Below are positions 49,271-57,393 of a DNA stretch of 64,000 nucleotides, piece after piece. Source of the stretch: Streptomyces sp. NBRC 109706 (lineage in GTDB: Bacteria > Actinomycetota > Actinomycetes > Streptomycetales > Streptomycetaceae); NCBI RefSeq assembly GCF_000974485.1, contig NZ_BBOM01000004.1, positions 868,001 to 932,000 on the forward strand, read 5' to 3'. The notes below the pieces were generated by a model. The model saw nothing but the letters and a program-made list of their open reading frames with translations. It had not been told where the DNA came from and did no database searches. The translations under genes and the position numbers were made by a program. Each line of letters starts with the position of its first letter. Position 1 is the stretch's first letter.

Positions 49271-49729
49271 GTGGAGGACGAACTGGAGGCGCTAGCCGGA
49301 GCGGGAGCCGCGGCCCTGGTCGCGGCGATGGCGACCGAGCTGTGGCAGTCCGCACGCGGCGGCGTCCTCGCGCTGTTCGGCCGTGCCGGCCGCCGGCGGC
49401 GGGCCGAGGTCGCGGACCGCCTCGACGACCACGCCGCCCTGGTAGCGGCCGCCGCCGCTCCCGACGACACGCGGCGGGCACTCGCCGGCTCCTGGGCGCG
49501 GGAGCTGGAAGCCCTGCTCGGCCGGGAAGCGGCCTGCCGGGAGCCGCTCGCCCGCCTGGTGGAGAACCTACGGGGTGCGCTGCCGGAACGCGGCGGCGCA
49601 GTGTCCCCGCGCCTGGACCAGATCAACACCGTCCATGGCTCGGGCATGGTCTTCGCCGTGCAGGGCGGCGACCAGTCCGTGCGGTGGCCGCCGAGCGCCA
49701 CCGGACCATCATCCGGCCCGGAGGAGTAG
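49271..49729 (+). CDS. small helical protein with hydrophobic N-terminus and C-terminal motif tail (Bell-like)
   Basis: 152 aa. Residues ~5-38 (ALAGAGAAALVAAMATELWQ, then SARGGVLALFGRAG) are an amphipathic to hydrophobic helix followed by a basic patch and a helical bundle to ~105. The tail ~116-139 is DQINTVHGSGMVFAVQGGDQ plus SVRW, resembling tails of neighbouring proteins. This organisation matches streptomycete small proteins that accompany STAND genes and the Bell effector idea (helical membrane-active domain plus amyloid motif). GTG 49271 follows agaaggaagtttcct; 30 bases after the cyclase-like gene, so an operon. Confidence 0.7.
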   Translation: MEDELEALAGAGAAALVAAMATELWQSARGGVLALFGRAGRRRRAEVADRLDDHAALVAAAAAPDDTRRALAGSWARELEALLGREAACREPLARLVENLRGALPERGGAVSPRLDQINTVHGSGMVFAVQGGDQSVRWPPSATGPSSGPEE

Positions 49730-49754
49730 GCACCGGGCCGGATGCCATCCGCCC

Positions 49755-50028
49755 CGGAGTATCAGCGGAGTGGATTCCCCGGTCGGCTGCCCGACATCTG
49801 AGGAACCGACCACCCGGAGCGACTGCGGAAGGTTCACCACATTCCAGGGTGGGGCCATCTACTGGACCTCACCCCGTCGGGGGCGCGATCCGCGACAGGT
49901 GGGGTGCCCTGGGCAGGGAGGAGAGCCAGCTGGGCTTCCCCGTCGGTGACGAACTGACTGACCGTGACGGAGTGGGAGAGAGAAAACAGTTCATCACCAG
50001 CCTTGAGATGGGGCCCTCGCTTTACTGA
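49755..50028 (+). pseudogene. LGFP-repeat gene remnant
   Basis: One frame gives VGCPTSEEPTTRSDCGRFTT and FQGGAIYWT (to ~49868). The next, GGAIRDRWGALGREESQLGF and PVGDELTDRDGVG (49870-50028), is in another frame. These are consecutive parts of LGFP repeats, normally found in secreted wall-associated proteins, with a small deletion and frameshift between. No start or signal peptide is left, so this is a decayed fragment. Confidence 0.7.
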
Positions 50029-50097
50029 CCGGCGCCAGCTTCGATCAAGTTCGGGCAGCCCACAAGGCCGACATTGTTGCACTCAAAGGGGGATGGG

Positions 50098-50520
50098 ATG
50101 AGCGAGTCGAGCAACGACAACGAGGGCATAGGCATCCTGATCGTACTTGGCATGACAGCCGGCCTGTCCTTGGTCTGGGCTCATATCATCAAGGACCAGG
50201 CACAGCTGATGACTTGGGGCGCACTCGTGATGGCCGGAATCACCGGCCTCATCGCTGGGCACTACAGCAACCACAGCCAGTCGGTCGCCGTCACCTGCGC
50301 CTTGGCCACCCCGCTCGGCACCTACCTCGGCACGCTCCTCGGCCTCTGCATGATCGGCGTCGCTCCGTACGGAGGTGACTTCAGCGATGCCTGGCGCGTC
50401 TTCACCAGCGACATGAGCGAGGCGGCGCGCCTGTTCGAAACCGGGGCCCAGGACCGCGACTGGCTCCTCCTGTTCCTGTCGGCGCTGGTGGGGTACGGAG
50501 CGGCGGTGCTGGACGATTGA
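50098..50520 (+). CDS. small four-span membrane protein
   Basis: 140 aa from ATG 50098 (aagggggatggg upstream). Spans: GIGILIVLGMTAGLSLVWAHI, LMTWGALVMAGITGLIAGHY, VAVTCALATPLGTYLGTLLG and LLLFLSALVGYGAAVL. Between spans 3 and 4 is a soluble loop GDFSDAWRVFTSDMSEAARLF. No family recognised. It follows the LGFP remnant and precedes a hydrolase pseudogene, so its membership in the island system is uncertain. Confidence 0.65.
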   Translation: MSESSNDNEGIGILIVLGMTAGLSLVWAHIIKDQAQLMTWGALVMAGITGLIAGHYSNHSQSVAVTCALATPLGTYLGTLLGLCMIGVAPYGGDFSDAWRVFTSDMSEAARLFETGAQDRDWLLLFLSALVGYGAAVLDD

Positions 50521-50592
50521 CCTGGGGCGGTCCCATGCACCTGGAACCGGTTTTCCGCCCACGCTGTTCAGACCCGGCACCTCTCTCCCCGC

Positions 50593-51016
50593 TCAGACAC
50601 TCGACAGAATCGGCTTCCGCTCGTCGTCCCACTGCGGCGGAACGGTGACCGGCGGGCCTCCTCGAACATGCGCGAGGCACGCGACTCCCGGCGCAGAGGG
50701 CGGCGGCCACGATGCGGGGTTCGGCCACCGCGAGGCGGACGCCGATGGAGATCACTCCGCCCGAGTACCCGACCGGGCGGCCGCTCCCGGGCAGCTCGAT
50801 GGTGGCGGTGGCGAAGCCGTCCGCCGCCGCGCGCCCGGCCTGCGCCACCAGTCGGGGGCATATTGAGCGCGGTCCGAGCGGGGGATGGCCGAGCATGATC
50901 AGGGGCGTCGGGGCGGACGTGGATGCGGGTGTCCACAGGATGCCGGGTATTCCATCGAGGGTGAACTCGCGCTCGTGGAGGCCGTCGTCGAGTCGCTGTT
51001 CGGAAGTGAAGCGCAT
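50593..51016 (-). pseudogene. decayed alpha/beta hydrolase (dienelactone hydrolase-like)
   Basis: From ATG 51016: MRFTSEQRLDDGLHEREFTL, IPGILWTPASTSAPTPLIML, then GRAAADGFATATIELPGSG joined directly to VGYSGGVISIGVRLAVAEPR. The segment normally between the LPGSG and GYSGG motifs is missing. At ~50670 VPRA continues as MFEEAR only after a frameshift, and a second shift is needed for VTVPPQWDDERKPILSSV, which ends at 50593. One internal deletion and two single-base losses make it non-functional. Confidence 0.75.
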
Positions 51017-51252
51017 GGTCAGCTCTTTCGGGAGCACTCAGGAACGGCGCTCCCGGACGGCCTATCGCCCGACCGCGACCCCGGGGGAGAGTACCCATGT
51101 CGACACTGCGTTCACGGGTACCACCTCCTCGTTCTCCAACATGGCCTTCGAAAAAACAGCACCGGCGGGCCATCCCACCCCGCACCCGGAACCGGCGCGG
51201 GGTGGGGGACGTCGGTAGGCACAGGGAGAGCAGGGGAGTCGGGGGGAGCACG

Positions 51253-52593
51253 ATGGGAAGCGGACGGCGGGTCGTGGTGTGGGGAATCGGGGGCGCGGCG
51301 CTGCTGGCGTTGCTGGCCACGGTGTTGGTGGTGGTGCTGGTGGGCGGCGACGACGGGCCCGAGGAGGTGTGGCGGGCGGAGAACGTGGCGAACGGCGGCG
51401 GTGAGCCGGATGTGGCGCTGTGGGTCCACGACGGGGTGGTCACCCGCGTCGGCCCCAACGCCGGCGAGGACGTCACCGGGTATGACGCGGCCGACGGCAC
51501 CGCGCTCTGGGGCATTCCGGCGCCCGAGGGGGCGAACGGCCCCTGCGCGGCCAGCGAGCGCACCAACGCCGAGGGGATCGGCGCCGTTCTGTACCAGTCC
51601 CGCGAGGTGGACGGCTGCCTGGTGCTGGGGGTGATCGACACACGCTCCGGCGAACTGCTGTGGTCGCGCGACCTCAGCGCTCTCGAACCCTTTGTGTCGA
51701 CCGGCACCGTCACGGCGACGGTCGGCCAGGACACGCTCACCGTCAACCTCTCTCCCGCCAACGTCCCCGAGGCGTTTCAGCGTTTCGACCTGGCCGGCGG
51801 CGAGCCCCTGCCCGTGCCCACGGCCGACGACGGCTGTGCCGGTGGCTGGACCCCGGTGACCATCGACCACGCCGACGAGCGCATCGTCACGCTGGACCAC
51901 TGCCCGGGGCCGTCGGGCGAACCGTCGGCGGAGCAGCGCTTCGCGACGCATGTGTATGACGCGGCGACGGGCGGGTTGCTGTGGACCCGCTTCATGCCGG
52001 ATCCCGGGACCGGCGTGAGCGATGTCCGGTTCGGCGAGCCGGGGGCCCCGATGATCGTCGTGGAGAACGGGAAGTTGGTGGCGTACACGGACGCCGGGGA
52101 GGAGCTGTGGCGGCTGGACGCGGACGAGGCGAGCCTCGCCGCGCGGGCTGTGGCGGACGGGGTGCTGATCACCGAGCGGCTGACGGAGGACTCCTCGGAA
52201 CAGTCGGAACAGGTGGTCTTCGAGGGGTACGCCCTGGACAGCGGCGAACGGCTGTGGAGCGGCGAGTTCCCGGCGCTGACAAGCTTCCTCGCGGCCGATG
52301 ACGCCGATGACGCCGATGACGCCGATGACGCCGATGACGCCGATGACGCCGATGACGCGGACGGCGCGGGCGGCGTCGCCCTGTTGGGCTCGTACTTCTA
52401 CCAGCGGGGAGACGGCGGACAGTTGACCCTGAGCTGGCTCGACCTGGCGGATGGCACGGGCAGCGAGATCGGGACGGTGCCCTTCCCGTTGGAGCGCTCG
52501 CTGATCGAATCCGGCGCGGCCCTCGACGCCGACCACCTCTATCTCACCGGAACACTGGAGCAGGAGTCCCGACTCCGCGCGTTCGCCCGCTAG
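51253..52593 (+). CDS. secreted or membrane-anchored PQQ-like beta-propeller protein
   Basis: 446 aa. One N-terminal span (VVVWGIGGAALLALLATVLVVVLVGG) acting as anchor, then repeated units such as VTGYDAADGTALWGIPA, LGVIDTRSGELLWSRDL, HVYDAATGGLLWTRFM and VAYTDAGEELWRLDA, the PQQ/YVTN-type propeller blades. An Ala-Asp-Asp heptad run interrupts the penultimate blade. Probably extracellular, role unknown. ATG 51253 follows ggggggagcacg; sequences upstream (51017-51252) show no intact gene. Confidence 0.78.
   Translation: MGSGRRVVVWGIGGAALLALLATVLVVVLVGGDDGPEEVWRAENVANGGGEPDVALWVHDGVVTRVGPNAGEDVTGYDAADGTALWGIPAPEGANGPCAASERTNAEGIGAVLYQSREVDGCLVLGVIDTRSGELLWSRDLSALEPFVSTGTVTATVGQDTLTVNLSPANVPEAFQRFDLAGGEPLPVPTADDGCAGGWTPVTIDHADERIVTLDHCPGPSGEPSAEQRFATHVYDAATGGLLWTRFMPDPGTGVSDVRFGEPGAPMIVVENGKLVAYTDAGEELWRLDADEASLAARAVADGVLITERLTEDSSEQSEQVVFEGYALDSGERLWSGEFPALTSFLAADDADDADDADDADDADDADDADGAGGVALLGSYFYQRGDGGQLTLSWLDLADGTGSEIGTVPFPLERSLIESGAALDADHLYLTGTLEQESRLRAFAR
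52294..52356 (+). repeat. 9-bp tandem repeat (GCCGATGAC)7 in coding sequence
   Basis: Seven perfect units encode Ala-Asp-Asp repeated seven times within the PQQ-like propeller. Frame is preserved for any copy number, so this is a likely length polymorphism. Confidence 0.92.
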
Positions 52594-52640
52594 AACGGGT
52601 CCGTGACGGGGGGCTCCGTGGCGGCCGGTGCGAGACGGTT

Positions 52641-52688
52641 GTCCGCGTGTCCGCGTGTCCGCGTGTCCGCGTGTCCGCGTGTCCGCGT
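52641..52688. repeat. 8-bp tandem repeat (GTCCGCGT)6
   Basis: Six perfect copies just after the PQQ-like gene, in the 222-bp gap before the C39-like peptidase. Copy change here would alter spacing of the downstream promoter region but no reading frame. No other feature was seen in this gap. Confidence 0.92.
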
Positions 52689-52815
52689 CGGCGCCGGGTA
52701 CCGGTTCTGTCCCCTGTCGAGTCGAGTCGAAGTCGCTCTCGGTCAACGACAGTTGCGGTCTACGCGGCTAGAATCCCCCTGTCTGTGTCATGTCCACAGC
52801 GAAGGGATTTCCGGG

Positions 52816-53688
52816 ATGAGATCGAGGATCGCGGCTACGGCCGTCAGGTTATTGCTGGTGCTCGCGGTGGTGCTGGGTGTGGGGGTGGGCACGGCGGGGG
52901 TGGCCGCCGCGGCGCCGGCGACCGTGGGGAACACCGACGGGGACGGGCTGACCATTCGGTCGGCGCCCACCACGTCGAGCGCGGGGCTCGGGCTGGTGTG
53001 GGACGGGCAGGCGGTCGACATCTCCTGTCAGGCCGTGGGGCAGTCGGTGACCAACACCCGTGGGTTCACCAGCAATCTGTGGGACTACGTGCCCGCGCTC
53101 GGCGGCTATCTCGCCGACGCGTACATGGCCACCGGGCACGACTACCGCATCCCCGGCGTTCCGGACTGCGGTGGCTCGTCGGGGCAGTACGTGCCGGTGT
53201 CGCAGTTCCAGGGGCAGCCGAACCAGGGCGAGGACTGCGGTCCGACCAGCGTGGTGACCGCGCTGCTCGCCGCCGGGGTGACGCCGAGGTCGTGGAACGC
53301 GTCCAACCCGGTGCTGGCGATCAACCGGGCGCGTTCGGACATGGGTTACGACCCGACGTGGAACGATCCGAACAAGTTCGGCACCAACGAGACCGATGTG
53401 CGTAACGCGCTCGCCGCCAACGGCGTTTCGGCGACGGTGGTGTTCAACGATATCGACCGGGTGCTGTCCCATGTGCGCTCGGGCCGGCCGGTGGTGTTGG
53501 CCGGGAACATGAAGGATCTGCCGTGGTCGGGGCAGTCCGTGCCGCACTTCCTGACCGTCGCCGGCTACGAGGGCGGCCAGTACCTGGTGCTCGACCCCGC
53601 CTCGGACACGGTCGTGTACCGGACGTCGGCCGCGGTCCTCACCGCCTACTGGAACAACGAACTCGGCCGCGCCGGCGTCATGTTGTGA
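52816..53688 (+). CDS. secreted C39/papain-like cysteine peptidase with SH3-like domain
   Basis: 290 aa. Signal peptide ~1-36 (LLLVLAVVLGVGVGTAGVAAAAP). Residues ~38-115: TDGDGLTIRSAPTTSSAGLG, a bacterial SH3-like unit. Then peptidase: catalytic Cys in QGEDCGPTSVVTALL, His in SVPHFLTVAGYEGG, Asp in YLVLDPASD. It is the C39-like peptidase family, probably acting on extracellular peptides or wall material. ATG 52816 follows aagggatttccggg. Confidence 0.85.
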   Translation: MRSRIAATAVRLLLVLAVVLGVGVGTAGVAAAAPATVGNTDGDGLTIRSAPTTSSAGLGLVWDGQAVDISCQAVGQSVTNTRGFTSNLWDYVPALGGYLADAYMATGHDYRIPGVPDCGGSSGQYVPVSQFQGQPNQGEDCGPTSVVTALLAAGVTPRSWNASNPVLAINRARSDMGYDPTWNDPNKFGTNETDVRNALAANGVSATVVFNDIDRVLSHVRSGRPVVLAGNMKDLPWSGQSVPHFLTVAGYEGGQYLVLDPASDTVVYRTSAAVLTAYWNNELGRAGVML

Positions 53689-53714
53689 CCCGCTGAGCGG
53701 CCGGACGGCCGGAC

Positions 53715-53972
53715 GGCCGGACGGTCGGGCGCGGGCGTCGACCGTGGTCCGGTGTCGGTGGGGGTCGCCAGCTGGTCGAGTCGGGGGCGGGCGTCGGCCG
53801 GGTTCTCGTGGTCGGGGAGTTCGAGGAGAACGCGGTCGACGCCGGCCTCGCGGTGGGAGTCCACGGCTTCCGGCGTCCCGTCGTAGAGGGTCACGTTCAC
53901 GGTCCGGCCGGCGAGTTGTTCGGTTTGAACAGGGCCGACGCCATGGCTGAGCAGTCGGTCCAGGACGGCCAC
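53715..53972 (-). pseudogene. C-terminal fragment of an LLM-class (F420-dependent) oxidoreductase
   Basis: On the minus strand: QLAGRTVNVTLYDGTPEAVD, SHREAGVDRVLLELPDHENP and ADARPRLDQLA. This order (beta strand, GTPE, AGVDRVLLELP) is the C-terminus of F420/LLM oxidoreductases; the ~200-residue N-terminal part is absent because the TetR gene lies immediately upstream. Some reading frame remains open but has no family-like start. Confidence 0.6.
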
Positions 53973-54051
53973 GCTGCGGTAAGTGCCGGCCGTATGACAC
54001 TTGTTGACGGGGTGTTAACGTGACGCGGTGACGGAGAGCGGGGGCGTGCCC

Positions 54052-54843
54052 ATGCGCGCGGATGCCCGGCGCAATCGGGCCGCCATCGTGGCGGCGGCCC
54101 GCGCGGCGGTGGCCGAGGGGAACGACGAGGTCCCGCTGGAGCGGATCGCCGTACGGGCGCGGGTCACCGCGCGCACCCTGTTCCGGCACTTCCCCACCAG
54201 GGACGATCTGCTGGCCGCCGTGCTGGAGGACTACTTCGCCGAGCGGGTGGAGCCGGTGCTGCTGCGGGCCGCCGCCGACCCCGATCCGCACCGCGCGATG
54301 GTGACCGTGTTGACGGAGAGCACCACCGCGTTTGTCGCACAGCCCGGGATGCTCGCGCTGGTCAGCGGGGGTGCGCTGACGGGGGGCATCACCAACCGCT
54401 ACCGGCGGCCGCTGGCCGGGATCCTCTCCCGGGCGCGGCAGGCCGGCGTGGTGCGGGCCGACCTCACGCCGGAGGATTTCCCCTGTCTGGTCACCATGTT
54501 GGTGGCCGGCGCGCGGCAGGCCCCCGGCGGCTGGTCGCGTTATCTGGCGCTGATCCTCGACAGCCTCTCCCCCGAGGCGGCCAGGACGCCGCTGCCCCCG
54601 GCGGAGAAGCGAGCCCGCGCGCCGGGGAGTTCAGATGGCGGTGTGGGGGCCGAGGCGGTGGTAGGTGCGGTCGTGGAAGACGAGGGGGGTGGTTTGTGGT
54701 TGGGCGTTGCTGGTGAGGGCGAGGAGGGAGATGAGGTAGCTGGCGCCGACGGGGGTGCGTTCGATGATGCGGGCGCGTATCCAGGCGTGTGCGCCGGTGA
54801 TGATGGGTTCGCCGGTGGGGAGGGTGGTCCAGCCGCCGGTTGA
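54052..54843 (+). CDS. TetR-family regulator with 3' end overlapping the flavin reductase
   Basis: 263 codons as read; HTH near residues 8-50 (RNRAAIVAAARAAVAEGNDE, LERIAVRARVTARTLFRHFPTRDDLLAAVL). The ligand domain ends at about residue 185 (YLALILDSLSPEAARTPLPP). There is no stop there: the frame continues ~75 codons antisense to the flavin reductase as Gly/Val/Glu-rich sequence, ending at 54843. The biological C-terminus may therefore carry a non-homologous tail. Start ATG 54052; GTG 54028 also possible. It probably regulates the opposing operon or the decayed LLM gene. Confidence 0.78.
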   Translation: MRADARRNRAAIVAAARAAVAEGNDEVPLERIAVRARVTARTLFRHFPTRDDLLAAVLEDYFAERVEPVLLRAAADPDPHRAMVTVLTESTTAFVAQPGMLALVSGGALTGGITNRYRRPLAGILSRARQAGVVRADLTPEDFPCLVTMLVAGARQAPGGWSRYLALILDSLSPEAARTPLPPAEKRARAPGSSDGGVGAEAVVGAVVEDEGGGLWLGVAGEGEEGDEVAGADGGAFDDAGAYPGVCAGDDGFAGGEGGPAAG

Positions 54844-55146
54844 GAAGCGGTCGATGCCGCTGGTGGCGAAGCGGGCGGCGATGTCGTCCTGTTGGCCGGA
54901 GAGGAGGTTGACGGTGAGGGTGTCGGCGGTTGCGATGGCGGGGGCGCTGGACGAGGTGGCGGCGAGGGAGAAGGCAAGGAGGGGTGGTTCGGCGGATACG
55001 GAGATGACCGAGGTGGCGGTGAACCCGACCGGCCGGCCGTTGTGCACGGTGGCGATCACCGCGACCCCCGCCGGGTGCCGGCGGAAGACGGACTTGTAGG
55101 CGTCGACGGTCAGGCAGTCCTCTCCGACCCGTTCGGCCGAGGTCAT
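54631..55146 (-). CDS. flavin reductase family protein (FMN-binding split barrel)
   Basis: 171 aa. YKSVFRRHPAGVAVIATVHNGRPVGFTATSVISVSAEPP is the flavin reductase domain start, then PPLLAFSLAATSSSAPAIATADTLTVNLLSGQQ and VGASYLISLLAL. It supplies reduced FMN to two-component monooxygenases, fitting the LLM proteins upstream. It lies ~100 bases after the GlcD-like gene and overlaps the TetR frame from the opposite strand by 213 bases. Confidence 0.88.
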   Translation of the reverse strand: MTSAERVGEDCLTVDAYKSVFRRHPAGVAVIATVHNGRPVGFTATSVISVSAEPPLLAFSLAATSSSAPAIATADTLTVNLLSGQQDDIAARFATSGIDRFSTGGWTTLPTGEPIITGAHAWIRARIIERTPVGASYLISLLALTSNAQPQTTPLVFHDRTYHRLGPHTAI

Positions 55147-55249
55147 CGGGGGCCTCCCAACGGGTGGTTCGGGGCGGTGGTGGCGGCGGACACGGGGTAC
55201 TTCCTTTCGGCGGTGGGGAGTTGGGGGCTGGTTCGGGGGCGCTGCGGGA

Positions 55250-56650
55250 TCAGATCGCCTTGCCCGGGTTGAGGATGCCCAGCGGGTCGAGGGCGTCCTT
55301 GATCCGGCGTTGGACGCGCAGCGCGTCGTTGCCCGACTCCGCCGCGAGCCAGGCCCGTTTGAGGCTTCCCACCCCGTGCTCGCCGGTGATGGTGCCGCCG
55401 AGTCGCAGGGCGAGGCGGAAGATCTCGTCGACGGTCTCCGTCACCGTTGCGGGGTCCCGGCCCTCGGCGAGCACCAGGGGGTGAAGGTTGCCGTCGCCGG
55501 CGTGGGCGAAGGTGAAGATCGGCACGCCGCTGCGTTCCGCGAGGGCGGAGAGGGCCCGTACCGCTTCGGCGAGGCGGGAACGGGGCACCGCGATGTCCTC
55601 GATCAGCACCCGCCCCAGCCGTTCGACGGCGGGCAGCGCCAGCCGGCGGGTGGCCAGCAGCGCCTCGGCGGTCTCGGGATCGTCGGTGCACTCGGATGTG
55701 GTGGCGGTGCGCCGCAGCACCGCGTGCACGGCCGCGATCTCCGCGTCGGCGGCGAAGCCGTCCGTCCGGGCCAGGACGAACGCCCGCCCGTCCGGCGGCG
55801 GTTCGCCGCGCAGCCGGGCGATAGCCGTCAGGGTGTGGCCGTCGAGGAGTTCCAGGACGCTGGGGCGCAGTCCCGCGTCGAGCACGGCGGCGCAGGCAGC
55901 GGCGGCGGCCTCCGGTGTGGCGAAGTACGCGGCGGCGGTCCCGGTGCGGGCCGGCGTCGGGAGCAGTCTGAGCGTCGCGCCGACCACCACCGCGAGGGTG
56001 CCCTCGGAGCCGGTGAACAGCGAGGTGAGGTCGTAGCCCGCCACGCCCTTGACGGTGCGGCGGCCGGTGCGCAGCCGGGTGCCGTCCGCCAGCACCACGT
56101 CGAGGCCGAGCACCGCGTCCCGGGTGACCCCGTATTTGACGCAGTGCAGTCCGCCGGCGTCGGTGGCGATATTGCCGCCCACGGTGGAGAGTTCGGCGCT
56201 CGCCGGATCGGGGGCGTAGCGCAGGCCCACGGCGCGGGCGGCCCGGTCGAGTTCGGCGGTGATCACGCCGGGTTCGACCTCGGCGAATCCGTCCTCGGCG
56301 TGCAGGGCCAGGATCCGGTTCATGCCGGCGAGGTCGAGCACCACCGTGCCGGCGCCGGCGGTGGCGCCGCCGGCCAGCCCGGTGCCGGCGCCCCTGGGCA
56401 CCACGGGGATCCGGTGCGCGCTGGCCCAGCCGAGGGTGGCGACCACATCGTCGGCCGACGCGGCCCGCACCACGGCCAGCGGCGGCGCGTCGGGGCGCTG
56501 GCCCGAACGGTCGGCGGACAGCCGGCGCAGATCGTCGGGGTCCACCGAGACGGCGCGTGGCGACAGTTGACGGGCCAGGGCGTCGAACGGCGGCGCGGCG
56601 GCCGGTCGGGCGTCGGTCATCGGGGTGCCGGCCATCGGGGTGTTGGTCAT
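55250..56650 (-). CDS. FAD-binding oxidoreductase, GlcD/D-lactate dehydrogenase-like
   Basis: 466 aa. PVVPRGAGTGLAGGATAGAGTVVLDLAGM is the FAD pyrophosphate site, followed by GLRYAPDPASAELSTVGGNIATDAGG and a C-terminal VPIFTFAHAGDGNLHPLV and TGEHGVGSLKRAWL, the GlcD/vanillyl-alcohol oxidase type. It oxidises 2-hydroxy acids. ATG 56650 overlaps the hydrolase stop by ATGA. The N-terminal MTNTPMAGTPM repeat comes from three near-copies of a 14-base word. Confidence 0.9.
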   Translation of the reverse strand: MTNTPMAGTPMTDARPAAAPPFDALARQLSPRAVSVDPDDLRRLSADRSGQRPDAPPLAVVRAASADDVVATLGWASAHRIPVVPRGAGTGLAGGATAGAGTVVLDLAGMNRILALHAEDGFAEVEPGVITAELDRAARAVGLRYAPDPASAELSTVGGNIATDAGGLHCVKYGVTRDAVLGLDVVLADGTRLRTGRRTVKGVAGYDLTSLFTGSEGTLAVVVGATLRLLPTPARTGTAAAYFATPEAAAAACAAVLDAGLRPSVLELLDGHTLTAIARLRGEPPPDGRAFVLARTDGFAADAEIAAVHAVLRRTATTSECTDDPETAEALLATRRLALPAVERLGRVLIEDIAVPRSRLAEAVRALSALAERSGVPIFTFAHAGDGNLHPLVLAEGRDPATVTETVDEIFRLALRLGGTITGEHGVGSLKRAWLAAESGNDALRVQRRIKDALDPLGILNPGKAI

Positions 56651-57393
56651 CGGGGTGTTGGTTCGGTTTCGGGCAACTCGCTGACCACGGCAGGGAGATG
56701 GGCGCCGAGCCGGAGCCGTTCCAGGAAGAGCACCACGGTGGCGGCCACCGAACGGTGCGAGACGTCGTTGAGGATGTCGTGCAGCCCGCCGTCCACCTCG
56801 ACGATCGAGGTGGCGCCCAACGCCCGGTAGAGCGGGACCGCTTCGGTCGGCGGGCTGATTCCGTCGGCGCCGCCGTGCACGGCGAGCAGCGGCAGGCCCA
56901 GCGGGGAGGCGTCGACCACGGGCGGTTGACCGGCGGGGGAGCCGGCGGCGCCCTCCCGGCCGAGCACCAGACGGTGGTTGGGGCAGGCGGTGCGGGCGGC
57001 GATCTCGGCGTCGGGATCGTCGGGGCGCGCGTCGTGGGTGGGCAGGCCGGCCAGGATCACGGCGTCCACGGTGTCGGCGTGCTCCCTGGCCAGCCGCAGC
57101 GCGTGCGGGCCGCCGCCGTCCACGCCCACCAGCACCAGCGGTCCGGGCGTTTCGGCGTCGGCGACCAGCTCGGCGAGGACATCGGCCGGAGTCTCGCCGA
57201 GGCCCCGGCCGGTTCCGGGGTGGTCCGTGGGGACGGCGACGACGCGGTAGGCGTCAGCGGCCAGTCGGCTGCCGAAACGGTGGTAGACCTGGGCGGTTTC
57301 GCCCCGGCCGGCGAGCAGCAGCAGGGTGCCGCGCGGGGCGATGCCCGTCGGCTCGTGCCAGCGCCGGACGGTGGAGGGTGAGGTGGTGGTCAT
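56647..57393 (-). CDS. alpha/beta hydrolase with Asp at the nucleophile position
   Basis: 248 aa. GTLLLLAGRGETAQVYHRFG, then LVLVGVDGGGPHALRLA where the usual GxSxG is GVDGG, placing Asp at the nucleophile, and a late HGGADGISPP and DGGLHDILND supply the acid and His. Asp nucleophiles occur in haloalkane dehalogenases and epoxide hydrolases, so the reaction may be of that kind or the protein may be inactive. Starts and stops overlap neighbours by ATGA on both sides. Confidence 0.82.
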   Translation of the reverse strand: MTTTSPSTVRRWHEPTGIAPRGTLLLLAGRGETAQVYHRFGSRLAADAYRVVAVPTDHPGTGRGLGETPADVLAELVADAETPGPLVLVGVDGGGPHALRLAREHADTVDAVILAGLPTHDARPDDPDAEIAARTACPNHRLVLGREGAAGSPAGQPPVVDASPLGLPLLAVHGGADGISPPTEAVPLYRALGATSIVEVDGGLHDILNDVSHRSVAATVVLFLERLRLGAHLPAVVSELPETEPTPR

